Shown here: piece after piece, positions 38,801-50,600 of the stretch
Layout of the letters: the number at the start of each line of letters is the position of its first letter
Position numbering within the stretch: position 1 is the stretch's first letter
Assembly: GCF_015832195.1 (NCBI RefSeq)
Contig: NC_052017.1
Span: 93,517,929 to 93,581,928, forward strand
Direction: 5' to 3'
DNA from: Motacilla alba alba
Lineage: Eukaryota > Chordata > Aves > Passeriformes > Motacillidae
DNA length: 64,000 nt
The notes under the pieces: model-generated
Seen by the model: the letters and a program-made list of their open reading frames with translations, nothing else
Database searches by the model: none
Told to the model about the DNA's origin: nothing
Translations under genes and position numbers: made by a program

Positions 38801-41800
38801 AGCATAGCGGGGAAAATCCATTACTGCTTCCTGGTGTTAAACAGTTAAACCAGCTGGATTTGAAGATCTAGGAAATTATGAGGATGAGATAACTACACTT
38901 GTGAGAACATTTGTTTTGAATTCAAACCATTTCCCCAAGTGTATTAATATGAATTACCAGGAGATTGTCTGAAGATTTATATGTGTAGTATTCCAAGAGA
39001 AAAGAAAAAAGAGCTGGAGCAGGAATAGTCAGTTTTAAATTAAGATAAATTACTCCAAGTTTCATTTTAAAATATACTTGTGTCCATTGTTTACGATCCT
39101 AGAGTTCAAAATGCTGAACGTGTCTGCTGAGAGGATATATACCTCCTTTGCAAAACTCTGCTCTAGTTATTTGAAAGACAGTCTGATAACATCACAAGGA
39201 AAAAAAAAAAACAAAGGGCGGGGGGGAGAGAAAAGGAAAGAAAGTAAGGGGTAGAGGAAGAGAGGGAGTGAGAATACATAGCATTATTGACAATTGCTAA
39301 TCTTGTGGGGGTGGTTTCAAAAGTTTTAGGCATCAACTAAAAATTAAATTTTGCCAAGATGAACCAGAGTATAGTCCCTCTCCATTTACATAATCAAATA
39401 AAAGGTAAGATTCAGCAGCATGAATACTCGACCTGCCAGTAAATTTTTTGTTTCTTAGAAATAGAGAGAGAAAAAAATTTCTCAAGCAAGTTAGCTCTTT
39501 CTCATACAGTTCATATTATACATGGCAGAGACAGAAGATATAAAATTTGCTACAATATATTAGTTTGATAACATTGTAGAGGGTTTCTCATCAAAATACA
39601 GAGATGGGGAATTATAGTTCCAAGGCCTAATTTAATAACAAAGTATGCTGTTGTTAAAACCATTTTTTGCCTGCTCTGTATAAGAAATGTGTGCATTGTA
39701 TGAAGAATATGGGAAGAAAAATGCAAGAATTATGCAGACAAATACTGGTATGTGGCCAGAGCTTAGGAAAACATGTATCTGCCTCTCAGTGTCCTTATTG
39801 CCCATAAAAGAACATTTCACACGGTCAACAGCTCAAATTTATGTGGACCCTTAGGGGTAAATTTTCAGTACAGTGAATAGAACTCACATACGCAATCGCG
39901 TTATTGTTAATGGGAGTTCTGTGGCTACTTCTTCCACTCCGTGCTAAACATGGTGCCCCTTGCTGTAGAAAGCTAACAATGTACAGACCACTCCAGCTTC
40001 CATTCTTGTTCTTGTCCTCCATGAGCAGTCTCAGAAGAGCAATGCAGAGTGACCCAGAAAACCACTTGTGGCTTCTCCTCGCACCCAGTTGCTGGCAGCC
40101 ACTGAGAGGGCAGGTCCCTTCCCCCACCATAAGGACTGCACAATATTTGTGATCCTCTTGCCCTTTCTCCATTGCTGACTGCAGGTGAGTCTTCCCCTGG
40201 CTTCTCTCCCTGCCCAGAAGTGTGCCATTGTTTCTGCTCTGGTTTAAGTCCTGGAGACCTTCCAGTGGGTTTGGAACATCTTTGTGCCTCCCTTTTCCCT
40301 TGGGTGTAACCAATAAAAGGGAAGTTCTTGACTCCACTGATGTTGCTGTTTTTTTCTTGAAGACTGTTTGCTGCTCTTACCCCCTTGGTGTTCCTCTTGT
40401 GATGCTGGCTGTACTGCATCCAAATAACCATTTGGTCATGACTCCAGCATGATGAACTGAGACCAGTGCAGGAGCATTATGAATTGAAACAAGAGTTTGA
40501 AAATAGGTAACCAACAAATGCCTGACAATAACTGTGAGACTTTGAAAAGAGGATTGATTTTCCTCACTGCAACTAAGCTTTAGGGTGACATCTTAAAACT
40601 TTTATCAGCAAATCTAAGGGCTAGAAACTTCACTTACACGTGTGTCTTCCCTAATCACCTGGCTACAGGCACTAGGACATGAATAACAACACCAGGTATT
40701 GCAAATTTTGCAATGAAATTGTGACTGTCAACAAAACCAGAAGTTGCTGTGCACTAAAAAGGCACTTTGCTCTGACAGCTCGAACATCCGCAACAACTTT
40801 GTGGCTGTTGTTCACACACCATCTATATTACTATAGCCCCATGCTTGGTCTGGAAGTTCAGCTGCCCGCTCTGGCCAGGAGCACACCCACCCAGCCAGCA
40901 GGAGCCTGTTGTTGTCACACCCTGCCCTGATCTGGAGCTGAGAGGGCTCCAAGGCTGGGGTTGCTGATGGGTGTGGTTGAAGCCCACTCGTGGCAGGCCG
41001 ATGGTTACTGTGTCTGCAGTGGTGAGGTCGGGTGTTCTGTTCTGGTTTTGGAGGTCTGTAAAATGGAGCGGGGATTTCTTTATACCTGGTCACAGTAACA
41101 CACAGCATTTAAAAACAAAAAAGATGCTGTCAACATCCAGCCAATCTTATAATCTTATTATTTATCTGCCAAGAAGCGTGAAAATTCAGCAAGGCTAAAG
41201 GTGCTCCTCCCTCTCAATACTGGTTGAACATCATTTGTGAACAAACTGCATCCATGGAGAAGTGTGTACTACAGGCAGATGTGAGTACACAGACACTTTT
41301 CCCTGTGAAGTAATGGGAATCCACATAACATCAAGGAAGTCTCACTTGGAGACAAACACATGGCCAAGGACATAATGATATTCCTGGTAATTTTTGTAGG
41401 GTCATCCTTATAACCTGTACCACAGAGAACTGCTCAAAGGAGGAAGAGCTTTACAATCAAGACTCCTGTCTATTTTTTTTTGCAGCACTGGCTAGAGATA
41501 AGGTACCAATTTTATTTGCCACCATTTAATTCCTTTTTTTTTAATTAGATGTGTTATGTACTCAAAATCTTATTTGGGATTGGTCTCACAGCCCATCATA
41601 TTTCTTAAACTATGATAGGACAATTGACCATTAATTCAAAGCAGGGCTAATAATGGTTGCTGCATCTACTAGGAGAAACAAATGGGAAGGCTGTTGAAAG
41701 ACCTCTCCACTTTTAACTCCCTTGATACAAATTTAGACTGAAGTCAGACAAACAGAACCTCAATATCTCAATTATATTTTGTTTAATTGTATGGTTCCCT

Positions 41801-42439
41801 TTTGGCCTATATTATTGGTCCATCCCTGGGATACGAGGTAAAAAATGAGAGACTGGGAGGAAATGGAGGTGTAAATGATCTGGGAGCGCATATATCCCTT
41901 CTGTGCCATGCCTTTCTATAAACGTTCCCAATGGCAGCCAGAGGAAGGAGGCTGGCCCAAGTCAGTCCCTGAGCAAGGCCAGGGCACTGAGGAGCCTGTG
42001 AGCTGCAAAGCTGACCTTGGTGACAAAGTGTACCTGCATCTTGGAGAGAGCAGGCTGTGGCAGACGATAACAGAGCTCATGGGGGCGAGGGGGAGTTGCC
42101 TGTCTCACGACACAAGCCCTGAATATTCTGTGATTTTTGTTCTTGGAACTAATCTCGCCCACCTTCTCCCCTCCCTCCCTCCTTCATTTTTTTCTTCGAC
42201 ATGCAGCCCTGATCTGGTATACTGCCTGAGTGGGAATTGCCTGCAGGTCCTGATGTAATAGCTGTGCCATATGGTCCCTTCACACAGCGGGAAGGTGGAA
42301 AAATCCAGAAGGAAAAAAACCAACAGCATCCCTGGAAAACTTTATGTAGCAGCTCAGCAGAACTACAGCTGTGGCCACAAACAGAGGAAACAACTGGAAT
42401 ATTACGCATGATGCATAGGGCACAGCACACGGCCTCCCC
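35881..42439. other. Intergenic DNA, no gene recognised
   Basis: Contains the G tract at 37156-37169, a T run (37227-37240), a G-poor pyrimidine-rich strand at about 36830-37060 and a purine-rich stretch at 39200-39275. Frames of 150-170 codons on the minus strand at 39825-40431 overlap each other in different frames and show no domain. Confidence 0.6.
37156..37169 (+). repeat. G14 homopolymer, G-quadruplex-capable
   Basis: Fourteen consecutive G residues are followed by TGAGGGTGGG, so at least four G-triplets lie within about 25 bases. The plus strand could form a G-quadruplex. Confidence 0.9.
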
Positions 42440-42760
42440 AGAAGGCAGCTGAGCTTTATGTCCCATTTAGCTGAGAAACCTCCCCGTGTGCCGTAAAGCT
42501 CCATTACAGCACACAAGCAGGTGTGGCAACCCTGGTGTTTGCCGTGGTAGATCACTCAGCTCCTCTTGCCTTCAAAGTACCCTCTGCTGGCTGCCTTTCT
42601 CCAGGTGTCTGCAGAGGAACCTAATGAGACTGATTGGGACGTGCTGATCAGCTTTCATTATGAGCTGTTCTCTAGCAGTCCGATTAATCAAAATAATGCT
42701 ATGTGCTGTGTATGTATTTTATGGCTGTACCCAATTTTGCTTTCAAAACTAAAATAAGAC
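42440..42760. promoter_or_regulatory. Candidate conserved non-coding element (enhancer-like)
   Basis: Unique sequence with homeodomain-type sites. GATTAATC at 42682-42689 is palindromic and places two TAATC sites of the Otx/Pitx class back to back, followed by AAAATAATG. CCTAATGAGACTGATTGGGA lies near 42620. Several CpGs are retained. Conservation was not tested. Confidence 0.35.
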
Positions 42761-44310
42761 ACCTGTTTTCCCCACCCTCTCTTGCTGAGTAGTCCCTTTA
42801 AGAGCATAACCTTGTTATCAAATATATGATATACCATCAGAGCTGGGGAGCTTCATATGCACATAAATATCACTCTTCCAGTTTGTGCTTTTTATACTAC
42901 CAGAAGAATCTAATGGAAATAAATTCAGTCCATGGGTCAATTACAGGCTTATTTTCATATTTATGGACTTAATACTTCCACACACAAAAAGATTCTAATG
43001 ATAGCCTAAGGCACAGAGTAATCAAAACAACAGCTATTGAAAGGGAAAGAACCAAAGAAAAGTACCACTTTGAAATTCTAGCCCTATCTCCTGATATTGC
43101 TATATACACTATGCAAAAAAAAAAAATGCTTTTTCACAAATGAGTATGATTTTTTACCTACTTACCATCAGGCTAATGTTAACAAGAAACTAAAGGCAAG
43201 AGTTGTTACTGGAACAAAAGCCACACTTTTTTCACCTCCAAATTCAAGAAATTAATGCTTTGACATGAATAATCAAATTTCCGTCTTCCCTCTTGCTCCT
43301 CCTTGTTTTTGTGTCATTTAGCAAAGGAGGCAGGATATTGTGCTTCCTTCACAGATGGGGGATGTCCACATGCTCTGCAGTGACCGAAGGGTCCTGGAGG
43401 CACTGGGCCCCTCTGTGAGAGATGGCAGGTGTCCATTCCTCACGGACTGGCTGCATGTCTTTGGAGGCTTCAGCGCTGCCTTGGGGAAGGGGGAGAAGGA
43501 AAGACCAGTTCAGTTTACTCTGTAGAGCTGTTGGGATAGGTAGCAGAGAGAAATGGCATTTAGAGGGGCTAAAGGAGCTCCTGCCCTGCCCTGCTCTGCC
43601 CTGCCGTGCCCTGTGAGAGGGCTCCTTCTTCCCTGATGCTGGCCATGGAGGGCAGGAGGCATTCTCTCCCCTGCTGTTATTACTGCTGTTATTATTGCTT
43701 GAAGCAGCCCCCTCCAAGATAATTCTGAAATTTCCTCTTGGTATCTGCTGGGCATGCAAGTATTTGTTATCCCGGCTTTTTTTCATGTATATTTTATGTA
43801 CCAAGCAAGGATGTGTGGGGAAGGGAACATGTTTAAGCTTTCAATGCCAACAAAAGCAAGATAGACTGCACAAGCTATCACTGAGCACTTCATGCATTGC
43901 AACTTCATCGTGTTGTTTCTTGAGTTAGCTATTTATTAAGAGTCACTGGATTGGAGCATCTTGCATGTGATTATCTATAAATGATATGCAGTTACTTGGA
44001 ACATTTTGTGAAGTCACAGCAATCTCTATTGACAGTGCATCTATTAATTTGGTGCAATATTTTCCAGCCATCAAGAGGATTTTTATGGATCTGAATTCAA
44101 TGCAAAGGGCCCTAAACCCCAAGCCTTAGTTCTCTAGAAATCTGACATGAGAAATAGCAACAGAAAATGTTTTCCTCATTTGCTGATTATTTCCATGGCC
44201 CCTGAATGCCTATGAATAAACTGTGCCACATCACCTGACACAAGAAAAATAGCCATACAGGAAGCTTAATATTTGCTGTAACCTCAGTTTCCTGGAGCTG
44301 GAGCGCTCCC
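42761..44310. other. Intergenic DNA, no gene recognised
   Basis: No coding sequence is supported. An A run lies near 43116-43127. The palindrome GGAGCGCTCC (44300-44309) sits just outside the fold-back element that follows. Confidence 0.6.
43581..43613 (+). repeat. Short (CTGCC)n pentanucleotide repeat
   Basis: About six imperfect copies of CTGCC. Simple repeat with no further meaning seen. Confidence 0.8.
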
Positions 44311-44528
44311 TTAAATAATTTACAGCTCCAAATGTGAGATAAGACTATCTCCAGTTCTGGCTTTGTTGTGTGTCCTGGGTTGTTCTGAACCACTTTCTGC
44401 GAGGGACATCCATCATTGCAGAGCCAGCTTTACCTTCATCCCACGTAGACATCTGAGAGACAGCGACCAGAAAGAATGCCAGAACTGGAGATAGTCTGAT
44501 GTCATTTTAATGATTGTAAATTATTGAA
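44311..44528. repeat. Long imperfect inverted repeat (fold-back), about 218 bp
   Basis: AGACTATCTCCAGTTCTGGC (44342-44361) is matched exactly by its reverse complement at 44478-44497. Further out, AATAATTTACA (44314-44324) is matched exactly by TGTAAATTATT (44515-44525). The 17-base gap between the two matching blocks is the same length on both arms and partly pairs, so each arm is one stem of about 50 bases. The central 116 bases pair only weakly. The shape fits a small non-autonomous DNA transposon, an ancient conserved hairpin repeat, or a structured RNA. No clear target-site duplication was found. Confidence 0.75.
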
Positions 44529-46871
44529 AGAATAATACCACAGACAGAGTCCCAGTCATTTGGAAGTGTTTGCTAAAATGTCTAAGAGGTCTTGAGTGAC
44601 CGTCTCTACCACACAGATGCAATGCAAATAATGTTAATGGCTTTCATTTGGGAGGGAAGAAGTACATAGGGCAGAGCAAAATTTCCAACTCTATGCTTCA
44701 GGACTGTCAGTGGAAAAAGGAACAACTCCACTCAGGAATGACTCCATCAGTTCTTCTTATATTCCAGTAGTATTCATAAGATAAATGGTACTAAAAGCAA
44801 AAAACCACCCAGCTTTATTTAAACACAGTTTATCAAGGCACCCCAACTTTTACCCACTCCACTCAACATACTAACTTCAGCTGACATCACTAGCATCTAG
44901 CATCAGATTTGCTGGGGTCCAGCAGGCAGAGAAGTTCCAGAAGCTGCCAAAACTGTTTTGTTATGACTAGAAAGAAAGCAAGAAGGGAAGAATTATGAGG
45001 ACAGTAAGAACTGTTGTGATAGATTTGGATATGAAACTGCCCTGGCAGCTGTGACCCTAGACTGAGCTTGGTGGTAGGCAGTGGGGAGCTTCCTAACCCA
45101 GAGGATAAGAAGGTAGAGGATCACCACAAAGAGCAGCAAGCTGACCTCTTGCCTCAGGAAGTGAAATGGCTTGGACTATGATCTTTTAAACTGCCTTCTC
45201 CAAAAGGAAATTTTAAAGACAGTGCAGTAACTGAAAAGACACTTGCAATGTCAAGAAGTGCTTTCTACACAGTATTACAAACTCTCACCACGGATTACAG
45301 CATGTGTCTTCCTTGCCACACAGGCATTATCTCATCTCTTTAAAAGACGGGTGGATTCAGTCACAGAGAGGTCATACCCAAAGTCACATACTGAGCTGGG
45401 AATTAGGACCCATCAAGTTGCACTCTGGCAATGTAAGACATGGTATCTGTTGACTTCACAGTGGGAAGCCCAGCATGAAAAAAAAAAAAATTACCTACTG
45501 TCATTTGAGGCATTTTCCACTTCCACACATCTGCTTGGGGCACTGTATATTGGCTCCAGGTCCCCAAACCTTGGGAAACAGCAGGCTTCCTGCACGGCTG
45601 CTTTGGTTGTGTTCCTCATTTCAGGCCATTGTTCCAGACTGTATCTTTTGTTTGGGCCTTGGCAGGCAGAAATACAGAGAATGCTAATGAATGTCTTTGC
45701 TGCGAGCACAATATGAGAGGCATCTAATTTTCATTTTCTTTCCTGTAAGTCTTGAGTTTTAAACTCAAGCTATACAATCAAAATGGAATTCCCCATAAAA
45801 TGATGGGCTGTCCCCCTTGTGCAGGTAGGTGAAGGACACTGGATAAGCCACTTCTCAGGCAAACCCACCCAGCCTTAAATGTTAGAGACGTGAAATGTAT
45901 TGTTGCAGAATGGAAACTCTTGGATATTTATTGGTAAAAATAGGAAATTCTTCTTCTAAAATTTAGACCTCAAGTACTGTCCATACTTAAGAGATTTGGT
46001 GCAGGTGATTGTGTTGCTCCAAAATTGGTAGGAGAAGCTGGCATCATCATGACAACACCTCTGGCTTCTGTTTGTTTCATCTAAAATTTTACCTCAAGAA
46101 TCGTAGGTGATTTCCCAACTTCTGGAAAGGTTCCTGGTTGTGGTTCTCAGCAGCATCCTCAGAACCCTGCTTATCCCTAATCTGCAAAGGTAGAGAGTCT
46201 CTTGTATGTGTATGCATATATTTCACCTGGCATTGCACAGAAGTAAGCTTATCCTGGATTGATCATGCTTCTCTAGTGTAAGCAGAACTCCTGCTTTTTG
46301 GGAAATGCTACCAGGAGTTTGATGCCTCCTTTAATCATCTCCCCCAAATTTCTGGCCCTCTGCTGGCTGAGATTTTCTAAAAGTGTGCAAAGAATGGTTT
46401 TGACTTTCAGCAGGCAGTGTTGAGCATCCGCAGCCACCACCGCCTCCCAGGGAGCTCCTGCCTGTTTGACAGTTTTGAAAATCATTAAGTCATTAAGATA
46501 CTATTTAAATAAGGAGCAAGAACCTAATTTTAGGTACCTGTATCTGAAATCTGTATTTGCTCATTGCCATCACTTCAAAACTCCTCATACTAGAGGCAGA
46601 ACAGGACTTCCTCAATCCTGACTTCATACATCAGCTCCTATAGTCTTGACCATCTCCTTTTGGTTCCTTTCCTTCAGGGAGTTGTCTGTGCCCACTTCTT
46701 TCCTGAGTTTTAAAAATTAAATAAACTTAGTGATTTGCATTTATGTGTAGATAGTCTGTATGCATATGCTTGCTTATGTGCATGCCTAGATCAAAATACT
46801 TTAAAATGCTTTACTGTGTCTCAATACGTATTGTATATCGTCAGTGGAAGTTTCACTGTGTTCACAGAAAG
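44529..46871. other. Intergenic DNA, no gene recognised
   Basis: No supported gene or mobile element. The frame at 45243-45716 (157 codons) crosses an A12 run near 45479 and has no recognisable domain. Confidence 0.6.
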
Positions 46872-46883
46872 GTGTGTGTGTGT

Positions 46884-46920
<37 letters not shown>

Positions 46921-46969
46921 AGAGAGAAAGAAAGAGCAAGAGAGACAGACGGAGAGAGGGAGAGAGAGT
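46872..46969 (+). repeat. (TG)n microsatellite joined to a GA-rich tract
   Basis: An imperfect TG array (46872-46918, about 16 clean repeats in the longest run) passes straight into AGAGAGAAAG-type purine sequence to about 46969. Open frames crossing it encode repetitive Val/Cys and Arg/Glu and are artefacts. Confidence 0.92.
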
Positions 46970-47079
46970 GCACCAGGAATTATCTATGCATAAAGAAATT
47001 AAAAGAGAATATTTTTCCAGAGCAATTGAAGCCCATCTCCTGAACAATGACGACAGCTCCTCATTTTCGACAACAATAG

Positions 47080-47680
47080 AGGGCACGTAGGAGTCAGCTC
47101 ATTAGAATATCTGTGGCTCTTTTCTGTTCTCTCTGCATTAAGCCCCCATAATGTCAGTTGTCACTTATTAATGACAATTAACTAGTAATCAGCAGTGAGA
47201 CTCTTCGAGGTGGTCCTTGCCTGACAGGTGAAGAAAGAGAACATTGCGTAGTGCCATGCAGTGACATGGAACCTTCAAAGGGAGCACGGCATTTCCATAA
47301 ATTATTTCAGAAAGAAATTTTCTTTTAGACATTCTCTTTAAAGCATTAGGATCTTTAACCCTAGAAGGACTATACGGTTGCAGCTGTCCTCCCTCCCCCC
47401 TCCCCTTATCGCTAGTATTGGATAAAATTGGAAGGCAGCCTGATCTGTCATGTAACCCAATTCCCATCTGGGGCTGGAATAGCTATCAACCCACTCTGCT
47501 GAAACTATAAATACCTTCCCTTGGTACTCAACCTTAAGTGCTCACTTAAAATGATGCCCAGATATCAATAGTGAAGTTGCCAACTGCGAGCAGCTAGGTG
47601 GATGGCCAGTAGAGACTGCAGTACATCTATTATAAAGTCTTTAAAAATTAAATGACTCACAAGCGCTCGATTTATGTACA
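47080..47680. promoter_or_regulatory. Strong candidate conserved non-coding element (enhancer-like)
   Basis: A repeat-free block of about 600 bp. At 47161-47190 three ATTA/TAAT cores lie within 23 bases, flanked by TTGTCA and TGACAA in inverted orientation. A CCTGACAGGTG site that fits Meis/TGIF-type factors lies near 47219, and E-boxes (CAGCTG) occur too. CpGs are retained at several sites. Of all blocks here it looks most like a TSHZ1 developmental enhancer. Conservation was not tested. Confidence 0.4.
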
Positions 47681-50600
47681 TGCGTAGCCTATGAAATTGC
47701 ACCATCTTCTCCCCTGTTTCTGATGGCTTTTACACTCCCTTCTTATGCCTTGTCTTCAATGATGTGGAAGGTACTGTTAGCCTATGTTTTTACAGAAACC
47801 AGCATACTGAGGCCCTTGGAGTCTCATTGCTATTACAATACAAATTTGATGTAGTTATTGCTCTTAGAAACACAGAAGTGGGAAAAAAACCCAAAAAAAA
47901 AACCAGCAGCAAGAAAACAACCATTACATTTTCCCCACACAAAGCTTTCCTCTCTGCTCCTCTCCCCATCACATGCAACAGCAAAAGCACTCATCATCAT
48001 ACTTCACTCAAACTCATTGCTCAGGCTTCCATCCTTATCTCGCCTCCTTCTCCCTGACCCTCTTTTTGAACAGACAATGCTGTGATGCCTTTACATTAAA
48101 TATTTCAGCTGTCCACTACAAAACCCTGAGACAAAATCAGCCTCATTCCATGTTTTTTGCAGGAGGTCAGAGAGGTTCCCAAACATCACTCAGGCATGCC
48201 TATATCTCCCAACACAGAGCCCCTTTGAGCTCTACCTTTCTAGGTCTCCTTTTGTCTCCTAAAAGGCAAGCAGGCCTTCCAGCCTTTCCCTTTTCACCCG
48301 TCTAAGTCCTAGCTTTGAAAATCTCTGACATCTGCTCTTGCTAATAGCAATTATTCTTCTATTATTTCTTTTCCCCACCTTGTCCTTCTCACAGTGAATG
48401 TCCAAGCTCCAATTCTTTTTTGTGCTGCTTCTACCCATCTGATGGCTGCTGATCATTAGACACCATTCTTAATCATTCCGAAGTCCTATTTCTTCTTTGC
48501 ACTTTTCCAGACTCCCAGTTGTCAAAGCTCACTTAAAAATGTGAAATGTGACACCAACCCCTAAAACTTGGGCGGGGCATATCCCTGTGCAATGTTAAGT
48601 CTAGACCTGCTGCCTTTTTTAGAGCAAAGCTATCTAGTTTTTCACATTATCCCACCAAAGAAAAGTGGTGACAAGAAATAACAGACAGTTAAAGCTAAAT
48701 GCTAGAAACTTTAGCAAGGTAGCACTTTAAAGACAGCCAACAACTCTCCCTTGAACATAAAGACACACAGTGCTATACAGTCCGTCCCTGAACCACACTT
48801 CATCATCAAGCTACACACTCAGATAGTACTACGTGTGATTATTAATACAGCGTGCCCACTGCAAAAATTCTGAGTGCATTTGACCTTGGACTATGAAGTA
48901 ATATACCAGTTGTGGACAGTGTCTGAGCCTCCAAGTGTTTTTTAGAGACAGTATTTGCACATCAATGAACTTAAATCTTGTTTACTGGCAGAATTTTCCA
49001 GTTAAACCATTAAAGTTACACTTGTAGCATTACACAGTTTCCCTGCCACAGAATCCCTGCGCAGATTTTCTTCTTAGAGAATAAAAGTGGCTTTTTCCAG
49101 TTTCTCTTAAATTGCTTCCAAAGTAATTTGGTCTAAATTGAGGAAAAAACTCCAGAATGAAAATGCCCAGGGAGTGACTTACACCAGTCACTTACCAGTG
49201 AGAAAATACATTAATGAATCTCACATCCTACCTACAATGGGTTTAGTTTCACCCAGAACATGAGATGAACAGAAGTGACCTACTACACAACTTTTTCACC
49301 TTTGTAAGTACTGAGAAATTAGATGTCAAAGACCCTGAAGCCAGGAGCCACTTCTTGTATTGCCATACATAATGGGTTAAGCTAGACTGAAGAGACATAT
49401 GAACAAAGCAACATTTCTGAAAACGTAAATGTTTATCAAGATCAAAATCCCCAGCTATCCTGTTCCTATCCCTCCCAGTACATCCTCCAACTCCTCGCAG
49501 AGCAATAGTGACTGGCAGAGCCGCTCTGCCAGTTTTCCTTGTTATGCTGGAGGCTGGGTGGAGAGTGCAGGGAAGATGATGTTCTTGACACTGAACCTGT
49601 AGCAGTGCTTCCATGACAACAAATAAGATGTTACACGTTGGAACCGTGCAGTGACAAACTGAGCCTAACCAGGACTTGAGGAAGGCATTTAGTTTTGATG
49701 GAACACTGCTCCTCAGAAACTCTCAGGTTAAACCACAGTTTCTTTGCATGTCCCAATACACTGTGCAATTCCTGGACGAAAGAGGAAAAAATGGCAGGAA
49801 TCTTTTTTTTTTTTTAGAGACCATCTTCAGGAGTGTACAGCAATGGTCTCCACTAGCTGCAGAATGGGGCAAATGGTATCTGATCCAAGCTGTCTTTCTG
49901 TATCTGAGGACAATGCCCATTGCCAAGATAAAGCAACCTATCCTGCCATTCAAAAATACAAAATCTAGTAATTTTAAGTAATTCACCAAGACTGATATTT
50001 GGTCTCATTACCCCTCAGCCTAGAGTATGCAAACCTCACTGAAAGGAAAGCCAAGGGGTGAATGGATTCTGACCATGGTGATACACAGTATGATATAATG
50101 AAACTGAAGTGTCAGCTGGCAGGTTAATATGTTTTGCCAAACTGATTTAGCACCTACCAGTCCACTAGTGAACTTATTTGAAAGAAACTGCTTGCTCTCA
50201 GCTGTTGAATCTTCCATCCCAGATCATATTGCATGAAACTCAACTACTCGTTTTGATGATAAGCCTTCTGGGGAGTAAGAGCATGTGCCCGAGAGCATGC
50301 TCTAGTGGCTACACCTCTAGCTGCTGGTCATGAGCTTTGGGCACTATTTCTCACTATGTGACCTGTAACATGCTGCTTTCTGGATTTCACCATCATGAGT
50401 GTTATTTTTGGGTAGGAAATACAGGTGCCATTCCAGTTTAGTGGTTCATGATGAGCTCTATTACAAACTTCAGTTGGTACACACTCTTAAAGAGGTGGCT
50501 TTGAACAAGTTGTCATGGGTACCAAGAGAGGTGACTTCCACCTGCATGACCCTGAAGGTTGGCCTGTATTTGCCTAATGTGTCCCACCAGCCTCTAGGAT

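Noticed and set aside
39825..40431. Overlapping 150-170-codon frames on the minus strand
   Set aside because: Two long frames overlap in different phases with no domain; this is the pattern of moderately GC-rich non-coding DNA.
46735..47090. Cys/Val and Arg/Glu repetitive frames
   Set aside because: They are translations of the TG and GA microsatellite.
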